A program made the position numbers and the translations under genes. The notes under the pieces are model-generated. The model worked only from the letters and a program-made list of their open reading frames with translations, did not search any database and was not told the origin of the DNA. A DNA stretch of 11,067 bases. Origin: Streptococcus pseudopneumoniae ATCC BAA-960 = CCUG 49455 (GTDB taxonomy: Bacteria > Bacillota > Bacilli > Lactobacillales > Streptococcaceae). The DNA lies in assembly GCF_002087075.1 (NCBI RefSeq), contig NZ_MWSM01000025.1:1-11067 (forward strand). The letters run 5' to 3'. Position 1 is the first letter of the stretch, and each line of letters starts with the position of its first letter. Shown here one piece after another: positions 6,703-11,067 of this stretch.

Positions 6703-7524
6703 TTACTCCTTATCATAAAAATGCCAATGTTTTTTAAGAGCTAGTCGAATGATCTCTATTGACAAAAGTGCCCATAGAGTTAAGAAAATATAAGGATAAA
6801 GCAACGAAAAAATATTTCGAAAGTTTTCGTCACCTACTTGAAAATATGCTAGCCCTTCTCGTAAATAATCATCTGTCGTTAAGACGATATGTGGTAGAGT
6901 AAAAAAAGGGAGAACTCTCTCTAAACCAAATGTTGTGAGGACAAACCAGGCTGTACTTGGAAGAAGATAGACCATTAACACATTAGGGTAAAAAACGGAA
7001 AGAACTCCACCTAATAGAGTAAAGAATGCAAAATAGAGTCCAATTAGACTAATGAGAAGGAAGTAGAAAAGGAATATAAATCCTTGATTTAACAACCACT
7101 GATTGCTAAAAGTAGATGAGTAGTGAGAATTAGTGAGGGGAAAATAAAAGGAGAGGAGAATTAAAAAACAGAATCCTAAGGTCAGTCCTACAAAATAAGA
7201 ACGGAAAATTAACCGTTTGACGAAGGAAGAAGCGTATTGTCGCAGAGACATACGACTAAGTAAAAAAGGAAGTCTATTTTGATGGTAGTCTTGTGAAAAG
7301 TCTGTTACTACAGTGGAAGCTGCTGTTAAGATATATAATGACATTGCTAGATTTCTAGAGAAGGAGAGCATGAAATAATCAGGGACTGCAAGTGAATTTC
7401 TTCCGTCTAATTTTATTGTTAGATCTGTATAGGACATCATCAATGCAACTACTAAGGAAAAGAGTAGTCCAATCCAAATCCTCCAATCTTTTAGCGTATA
7501 TTTAAAGGGGAGAAGTAGTTTCAT
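6703..7524 (-). CDS. Six-span membrane protein, probable ABC-2-type permease subunit A
   Basis: A 273-residue membrane protein with six likely spans (about 16-31, 52-74, 107-130, 147-168, 170-198, 238-260). The first cytoplasmic loop carries DYHQNRLPFLLSRMSLRQY (79-97), a basic segment like the coupling region of ABC-2 permeases that contacts the ATPase. The ATG at 7524 touches the preceding lipoprotein's stop (TAG then ATG), so expression is probably coupled. With the next permease and ATPase it would form an asymmetric exporter, parallel to LanE and LanG with LanF. It is very rich in Leu, Phe and Tyr. I cannot place it in a named family with certainty; sequence-level similarity to LanE/LanG is not evident by eye. 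Confidence 0.75.
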   Translation of the reverse strand: MKLLLPFKYTLKDWRIWIGLLFSLVVALMMSYTDLTIKLDGRNSLAVPDYFMLSFSRNLAMSLYILTAASTVVTDFSQDYHQNRLPFLLSRMSLRQYASSFVKRLIFRSYFVGLTLGFCFLILLSFYFPLTNSHYSSTFSNQWLLNQGFIFLFYFLLISLIGLYFAFFTLLGGVLSVFYPNVLMVYLLPSTAWFVLTTFGLERVLPFFTLPHIVLTTDDYLREGLAYFQVGDENFRNIFSLLYPYIFLTLWALLSIEIIRLALKKHWHFYDKE

Positions 7525-8601
7525 CTAACTTACCTCTTTCCAGTTTGTGGGATCGATAACTGCTTTATCTATACGATCTTTTTCTTTGATTGTAAAGATT
7601 AGGAAGGGACGATAGAGATTTCCTCCATAGAGTTCTTTTTCTTGAGTGGGAATAGGTATATACTCAATTGTAAATGACTCAATATAAATTGGACTGTCCA
7701 AAATCAAATTTTCGTATTTTTCTTTTAAAACATCTAATCCTTTTTGGACAGAAAGAGTCGCCATTTTATCTATTTTTTGAGTCGGTAAGATAACACCAGA
7801 TAAATCAATTCCTTGAATCCCTGCTTGGGTGATGATAAAGTTTAGGTCAGGACCATGAATAAAACTAATCTCTCCGGATGAACCTAGCTGAGTTTCGCCA
7901 TCAATAACTCTTTTACTAGAAAGTTTTGGAAAAACAGTAACATAGCACATATCAGTCAGATTGTTTTTGTCTATCTTTGTTCCTTTTAATTCTTTGGCAT
8001 TTCTTTCGTAGGTTGGGAGATACTCAAGGAGTGTTTCTTTTGAGATAGCGTAGATGAGATAATCATAATCGTCAAATCCTAATTGGAGGGTATTTAGAAA
8101 TTGCTTAACTTTGTTAACACCATCTTCTTTTGAAAATGGAAGTTCTTCTTTAAAGTCGGTTAGATTTAGATTATTTTCAATAGCGTCTAATCGTAGGTTG
8201 TGGAAAACACTTGATAGATCTGATATTTGATCAGATGTTAAATGAATCCATGATCCAGTTTTATTGACGGTAATATCTGCTCTGGTCTTTCCTTTTTGGA
8301 GTCTGGTTAAAGGATTCTTATCGGCAATAATCTCACTAATTTCACTATCATTTCCCATAAAATTTTGAATAGCTGTTACTAATGTGTTTTTGTCTCCTTT
8401 TTTTGAGTCCCAAAAAGGCAATTCTTCTTTATAGGAGGTATCTATCTGGTCTGATAGATAGATTTGCTCTGTTATCTCTTTATAACCTTCTTTTATGGGG
8501 AGGTTTTCCTTATTTATCTCCGTTATTTGTTTTTTGTTATATTGACAAGCTGTTAAAAAGATAAAGGGAAGAATAAGTAGAAATAATAGGTATTTTTTCA
8601 T
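7525..8601 (-). CDS. Lipoprotein of the secreted-protein/ABC cassette, unknown family
   Basis: A 358-residue predicted lipoprotein. The signal peptide ends LTAC with Cys19, giving an extracellular membrane-tethered protein with no further spans. The rest is mixed alpha/beta and mildly acidic. The C-terminal ~80 residues (LSVQKGLDVLKEKYENLI..., then alternating strands to ...FLIFTIKEKD) are faintly reminiscent of YycH/YycI or PepSY-like folds; this is a visual impression only. It leads the transporter genes and abuts the first permease. A lipoprotein beside a LanFEG-like transporter is the layout of LanI immunity factors, which capture the peptide outside the cell, but LanI proteins are usually shorter and I see no direct match. 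The start is supported by AAAAGGAG (8611-8618) 9 bases upstream; that site lies in a hairpin arm. Confidence 0.82.
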   Translation of the reverse strand: MKKYLLFLLILPFIFLTACQYNKKQITEINKENLPIKEGYKEITEQIYLSDQIDTSYKEELPFWDSKKGDKNTLVTAIQNFMGNDSEISEIIADKNPLTRLQKGKTRADITVNKTGSWIHLTSDQISDLSSVFHNLRLDAIENNLNLTDFKEELPFSKEDGVNKVKQFLNTLQLGFDDYDYLIYAISKETLLEYLPTYERNAKELKGTKIDKNNLTDMCYVTVFPKLSSKRVIDGETQLGSSGEISFIHGPDLNFIITQAGIQGIDLSGVILPTQKIDKMATLSVQKGLDVLKEKYENLILDSPIYIESFTIEYIPIPTQEKELYGGNLYRPFLIFTIKEKDRIDKAVIDPTNWKEVS

Positions 8602-8604
8602 AGT

Positions 8605-8628
8605 AAAAAACTCCTTTTAAAAAAGGAG
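8605..8628 (-). promoter_or_regulatory. Attenuator-like hairpin that buries the lipoprotein ribosome binding site
   Basis: On the minus strand the near-perfect palindrome ctccttttttaaaaggag (8628 to 8611) is followed by six T's (8610-8605), the form of a small intrinsic terminator. Its 3' arm, aaaaggag, is the lipoprotein's ribosome binding site. Folding could therefore cut transcription between the secreted-protein gene and the transporter genes, hide the binding site, or both. The seen structure is firm; the regulatory role is inferred. Confidence 0.55.
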
Positions 8629-8749
8629 CAGAGGCATGACACTTTTAAGATGCGGCCTCCACTCTTAGAAGGGGGCTTTAGGCTAGCGAACGCTCAAATG
8701 ATTAACTAGCGAATAACCCAATGTTTGCTACTTTTTGTTTTGAGACGAA
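8629..8749 (-). other. Structured leader between secreted-protein gene and lipoprotein gene
   Basis: No credible gene is present. It holds further inverted repeats (gaggcat at 8631-8637 with atgc...ctc at 8650-8659; agcgaacgct near 8684-8693) and two copies of ctagcgaa about 20 bases apart. With the hairpin at 8605-8628 it forms a ~150-base structured leader upstream of the transporter genes. No second promoter is convincing, so the transporter genes are probably transcribed by readthrough from the secreted-protein gene. Confidence 0.45.
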
Positions 8750-9142
8750 TTAAGGGTCAAAACGTCCTGTAATATTCGAGTCGAGCCAACCATATTTAGA
8801 GGCGTTGAGATAATAATAACGTCCAATTGTCCCATAACCGTCATTATAGTGAAGATTATAGCGACCATTTGAATCAGCTATTTTCATCTCAGTTGCAGGT
8901 TCATCCTCAGCAGCAGTCCAAGCGCGAATTCTGACCTTTTTTCCCCAACCAAGACCACCTGTGATATTAGCAACAGCAGGGGAGCCGTCTGTTTTTTCAG
9001 TTTTTCGGCTACTAACGGAATAGTCTTCGCGTGTAACATGAAGATTGAAATACACCATCTTAGCAGAAACAGTCTGACTAGCTAAGGGGAGTAAGCAAGC
9101 GACTCCCAGTCCTAATGCGATGCATTTTTTCAAATTTGTCAT
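8750..9142 (-). CDS. Small Sec-secreted protein, bacteriocin-like (possible DUF2712-type)
   Basis: A 130-residue precursor. The ATG at 9142 has AAAGGAGG 7 bases ahead (9157-9150); an in-frame ATG at 9181 would put that site inside the gene. A clear signal peptide (MTNLKKCIALGLGVACLLPL...) ends at VSA before KMVYFNL, leaving a ~103-residue mature protein. The mature part has no cysteine and is rich in Tyr, Gly and charged residues (YNLHYNDGYGTIGRYYYLN), suggesting a small beta-rich fold ending ITGRFDP. That ending and the SRKTEK...SPAVANITGG pattern loosely recall DUF2712 proteins of Bacillus; this is by eye, unconfirmed. It is the first gene of the operon that continues into lipoprotein, permeases and ATPase. 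By analogy with lactococcin 972-type systems (Sec-exported peptide plus ABC partner) it could be a bacteriocin, but a cell-surface or signalling protein is also possible. Confidence 0.8.
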   Translation of the reverse strand: MTNLKKCIALGLGVACLLPLASQTVSAKMVYFNLHVTREDYSVSSRKTEKTDGSPAVANITGGLGWGKKVRIRAWTAAEDEPATEMKIADSNGRYNLHYNDGYGTIGRYYYLNASKYGWLDSNITGRFDP

Positions 9143-9166
9143 CACAATACCTCCTTTGTATTTTAG

Positions 9167-9180
9167 TGAAACCGATTTCA
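9167..9180 (-). promoter_or_regulatory. CcpA-binding cre site at the secreted-protein promoter
   Basis: TGAAACCGATTTCA fits TGWAANCGNTNWCA at every position and is nearly palindromic, so it fits on both strands. It begins 5 bases after the -10 box of the minus-strand promoter and overlaps the expected start of transcription, the same geometry as at the sugar operon. Confidence 0.87.
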
Positions 9181-9185
9181 TTTAT

Positions 9186-9214
9186 ATTGTACTACTTTTT
9201 TTTTATAATGTCAA
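9186..9214 (-). promoter_or_regulatory. Strong promoter of the secreted-protein/ABC operon
   Basis: On the minus strand a perfect -35 TTGACA (9214-9209) and -10 TACAAT (9191-9186) are separated by exactly 17 bases, which include a run of nine A's. The start codon is about 35 bases past the expected transcription start. Confidence 0.88.
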
Positions 9215-9231
9215 CCGCAAAATAAAGTATT

Positions 9232-9263
9232 TGTGATTGTGTGTAATTCGAATGTGATAATGT
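9232..9263. promoter_or_regulatory. 21-bp-phased direct repeat upstream of the secreted-protein promoter
   Basis: TGTGATTGTGT (9232-9242) and TGTGATAATGT (9253-9263) match at 9 of 11 bases and start 21 bases apart, two helical turns. They lie 18 and 39 bases upstream of the minus-strand -35 box, a normal place for an activator dimer. The regulator is unknown; the motif is not a clear ComE/BlpR site. Confidence 0.45.
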
Positions 9264-9422
9264 CTTTATAAAATAAGTTATTAGATTTACATATCTCATA
9301 ACATATGGTTAAATTATTATATTGAATTTAGAATAGTACAGCATCTCTTCTAAAATATTGTTATAAATTGATTTGGATTCCAAAATTAAATTGCTCGATT
9401 CTTATTTCATTTTATTATATTT
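9264..9422. other. AT-rich spacer with no recognised feature
   Basis: I see no gene, promoter pair or strong hairpin here. It is conspicuously AT-rich and ends abruptly where homology to the ngtS 3' end begins at 9423, so it contains the right-hand edge of the inserted cassette. Confidence 0.6.
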
Positions 9423-9539
9423 GACCCAGATAAAGCGATTCCAGAATTGATGGAAAAATTGAAATCTGAAGGTGCCTACGAAACAGTATTGAACGAAATG
9501 CAAAAACAATACGATGAATTCTTGAAAAACAAAAAATAA
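9423..9539 (+). pseudogene. Duplicated 3' fragment of ngtS (last 38 codons)
   Basis: It is in frame with the end of the binding protein from DPDKAIPELM to DEFLKNKK and a TAA at 9537-9539. It has a single amino acid change (Lys to Thr in GAYEKVLN) relative to the intact gene. It has no start codon with a binding site, no signal peptide and no upstream promoter on this strand, so it is not expected to be expressed. It is the tail of the DUF3502-like domain only. Confidence 0.95.
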
Positions 9540-9593
9540 TCAGCTAAATTGATTTCGTGTATTCATTCCTAACCTAACTCCTAAAATAAGAAT

Positions 9594-9636
9594 CACTGCT
9601 TTCCTCAGGTTTATCTGGGGGAGGCAGTGGTTTTTT
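9594..9636 (+). terminator. Duplicated copy of the sugar-operon terminator
   Basis: The same 15-pair stem and six-base loop as at 5111-5146, followed by six T's (9631-9636). It now has no complete gene in front of it, but it would still shield trhO from upstream transcription. Confidence 0.85.
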
Positions 9637-9682
9637 GGGCACAAGGATATAGATATTCCTGTTTTTTCTTATCCTTATTTTA

Positions 9683-9834
9683 ATACTCAATGAAAATCAA
9701 AGAGTAAACTAGGAAGCTAGCCGCAGGCTGCTCAAAACACAGTTTTGAGGTTGTGGATAGAACTGACAGAGTCAGTATCATATACCTACGGCAAGGTGAA
9801 GCTGACGTAGTTTGAAGAGATTTTCGAAGAGTAT
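9683..9834 (-). repeat. BOX repeat element, complete
   Basis: At ~152 bp this matches one boxA-boxB-boxC set (about 154 bp). The boxA end (9787-9834) contains ctacggcaaggtgaagctgacg, a near match to the well-known BOX-PCR primer site, then gtttgaagagattttcgaag. The boxC end (from 9683) begins atactcaatgaaaatcaaag. boxA to boxC therefore reads on the minus strand. BOX elements are non-coding, highly structured repeats typical of S. pneumoniae and close relatives. Confidence 0.9.
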
Positions 9835-9883
9835 AACCATTCAGGAAATTTCGATAACCCTCTACAATTTCCAGTCAAATAAA

Positions 9884-9912
9884 TTGCATTCGTTTTCTCA
9901 AGCAGGTATACT
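9884..9912 (+). promoter_or_regulatory. Promoter of trhO
   Basis: TTGCAT (9884-9889) and TATACT (9907-9912) are separated by exactly 17 bases. The pair lies 57 bases before the trhO start and downstream of the BOX element. Confidence 0.72.
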
Positions 9913-9968
9913 GGTATGGATAAATAAAAAATTTAGAAAATTTAAGAATAGAAAAGAGAACAAATCTT

Positions 9969-10955
9969 ATGGCAAAAGATATTCGTGTCTTACTTTACTA
10001 CCTTTACACTCCAATTGAAAATGCAGAGCAATTTGCTGCAGACCACTTGGCTTTCTGTAAATCAATCGGCCTTAAAGGCCGTATCCTAGTCGCTGACGAG
10101 GGAATTAACGGAACAGTTTCAGGTGACTATGAAACAACTCAAAAATACATGGACTACGTTCACAGCCTCCCAGGCATGGAGGACCTCTGGTTCAAGATTG
10201 ACGAAGAAAGTGAACAAGCCTTCAAGAAGATGTTTGTTCGCTACAAGAAAGAGATTGTCCACCTTGGTTTGGAAGACAACGACTTTGACAATGACATCAA
10301 CCCACTTGAAACAACAGGTGCTTACTTGTCTCCAAAAGAGTTCAAAGAAGCCCTTCTTGATAAAGATACAGTTGTCCTTGACACACGTAACGATTATGAG
10401 TACGACCTAGGACACTTCCGTGGGGCTATCCGTCCAGACATCCGCAACTTCCGTGAGTTGCCACAATGGGTCCGTGATAACAAGGAAAAATTCATGGACA
10501 AGCGCGTCGTGGTTTACTGTACAGGTGGCGTTCGCTGTGAGAAATTCTCAGGCTGGATGGTCCGTGAAGGCTACAAAGATGTCGGCCAATTGCACGGAGG
10601 AATTGCAACTTACGGTAAAGACCCAGAAGTTCAAGGTGAGCTTTGGGATGGGAAAATGTACGTCTTTGACGAGCGTATCGCCGTTGATGTCAACCATGTC
10701 AACCCAACCATCGTAGGGAAAGACTGGTTTGATGGAACACCATGTGAACGTTATGTCAACTGTGGAAATCCCTTCTGTAACCGTCGTATCTTGACATCAG
10801 AAGAAAATGAAGACAAGTACCTTCGTGGATGCTCACACGAGTGCCGTGTTCACCCACGTAACCGCTATGTTTCAAAAAATGAATTGACACAAGCTGAAGT
10901 GATCGAGCGCCTAGCCGCTATCGGTGAAAGCTTGGATCAGGCAGCTACTGTATAA
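9969..10955 (+). CDS. trhO: tRNA uridine(34) hydroxylase, rhodanese-family TrhO
   Basis: A 328-residue cytoplasmic protein of the YceA/TrhO family, at the usual full length. The family uses oxygen to make 5-hydroxyuridine at position 34 of some tRNAs, the first step toward mo5U/mcmo5U-type wobble modifications. It has an N-terminal acylphosphatase-like region (1-~95, with [11 protein letters not shown] at 42-52), then a rhodanese domain (~120-215) with the active loop CTGGVRC (Cys184 to Cys190), then a C-terminal Cys-rich segment (Cys259, 265, 270, 288, 292, within NPFCNRRI and [13 protein letters not shown]). The start at 9969 gives the conserved [11 protein letters not shown] beginning; its ribosome binding site (aaaagagaa) is weak. 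It has its own promoter and terminator and stands alone, so it is functionally unrelated to the neighbouring operons. Confidence 0.95.
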   Translation: MAKDIRVLLYYLYTPIENAEQFAADHLAFCKSIGLKGRILVADEGINGTVSGDYETTQKYMDYVHSLPGMEDLWFKIDEESEQAFKKMFVRYKKEIVHLGLEDNDFDNDINPLETTGAYLSPKEFKEALLDKDTVVLDTRNDYEYDLGHFRGAIRPDIRNFRELPQWVRDNKEKFMDKRVVVYCTGGVRCEKFSGWMVREGYKDVGQLHGGIATYGKDPEVQGELWDGKMYVFDERIAVDVNHVNPTIVGKDWFDGTPCERYVNCGNPFCNRRILTSEENEDKYLRGCSHECRVHPRNRYVSKNELTQAEVIERLAAIGESLDQAATV

Positions 10956-10959
10956 GATC

Positions 10960-10983
10960 AAACAGTCCTCAGGGGCTGTTTTT
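10960..10983 (+). terminator. Terminator of trhO
   Basis: A nine-pair stem (aaacagtcc at 10960-10968 with gggctgttt at 10973-10981, one G-U pair) with a four-base loop runs into five T's (10979-10983), starting 5 bases after the stop codon. Confidence 0.88.
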
Positions 10984-11007
10984 CTATGCTTTTTACTCAA
11001 AAATCTA

Positions 11008-11067
11008 ATACTCAATGAAAATCAAAGAGCAAACTAGGAAGCTAGCCGCAGGCTGCTCAAAGCACTG
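11008..11067 (-). repeat. BOX repeat element, boxC end (cut by window edge)
   Basis: The last 60 bases repeat the boxC end of the element at 9683 almost exactly (atactcaatgaaaatcaaag, then gcaaactaggaagctagccg). It has the same orientation, with one difference in the first half (gagcaaac for gagtaaac). The rest lies outside the window. Confidence 0.88.

Larger units (their letters stand above)
9423..9637 (+). repeat. Long direct repeat, right copy (ngtS 3' end plus terminator)
   Basis: The second copy of the 4945-5155 segment, 4478 bases downstream and in the same orientation. It carries an extra ctaac in the spacer after the stop codon and one T fewer at the end. Beyond the T-run the two copies diverge at once (gaatgaaa on the left, gggcacaagg on the right). 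Confidence 0.97.

Noticed and set aside
8617..8637. A six-codon leader peptide (MPLLLF) in front of the lipoprotein gene
   Set aside because: It has no ribosome binding site at proper distance and largely coincides with the hairpin arm; leucine codons in a T/C-rich stem arise by chance.
8750..9142. Lantibiotic or double-glycine bacteriocin precursor
   Set aside because: The mature part has no cysteine, the leader ends in a Sec-type VSA site rather than GG, and no modification or C39 peptidase gene is nearby.
9232..9263. ComE/BlpR-type (LytTR) binding site upstream of the secreted-protein gene
   Set aside because: The 21-bp period fits, but the repeat core TGTGAT does not match the usual ComE or BlpR direct-repeat sequence, so only an unnamed repeat is reported.
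9812..10018. A 68-codon plus-strand ORF starting inside the BOX element
   Set aside because: It begins in a non-coding repeat, has no ribosome binding site and overlaps the start of trhO in another frame.
1..11067. CRISPR arrays, tRNA or rRNA genes, replication origins
   Set aside because: No regularly spaced short repeats, cloverleaf-like segments, rRNA-like stretches or DnaA-box clusters were seen on either strand.

Overview
The window looks like chromosomal DNA of a mitis-group Streptococcus (S. pneumoniae, S. pseudopneumoniae or S. mitis). The basis is two BOX repeats, an LPXTG surface-protein tail, an N-glycan-type sugar ABC operon that I recognise as the pneumococcal SP_0090-0092 locus, and a trhO gene. 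Species is inferred from remembered families; no search was run.

Layout, left to right. (1) 3-386: the C-terminal end of a sortase-anchored surface protein, closed by a terminator at 549-578. (2) 590-1438: a badly decayed IS66-family element with recognisable inverted ends. It keeps the front and the tail of its transposase but has lost the middle, and it carries a ~108-bp foreign insert and two in-frame TGA codons. (3) 1514-5154: a carbohydrate importer operon with two permeases and a lipoprotein binding protein, no ATPase gene, a perfect catabolite-repression (cre) site at the promoter and a strong terminator. (4) 5168-9263: an operon on the opposite strand. It encodes a small Sec-exported cysteine-free protein, then a lipoprotein, two six-span membrane proteins and an ABC ATPase. 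The layout resembles lantibiotic immunity (LanI + LanFEG), but no modification enzymes are present. Its promoter is near-consensus and also carries a perfect cre site. (5) 9423-9637: a second copy of the last 38 codons and the terminator of the sugar-binding-protein gene. (6) 9683-10983: a BOX element, a promoter and trhO with its terminator, followed by the start of another BOX element at the window edge.

The most interesting point is the combination of (4) and (5). The secreted-protein/ABC cassette is bracketed by ~210-bp direct repeats that differ by one substitution and two small indels. Recombination between them would remove about 4.48 kb and leave an intact binding-protein gene. The cassette therefore looks like an accessory insertion at the 3' end of the sugar operon, and is plausibly a bacteriocin-type peptide with a self-protection transporter. 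Both operons carry perfect cre matches just downstream of their -10 boxes, so import of host glycans and production of the secreted protein should both rise when preferred sugars are scarce.
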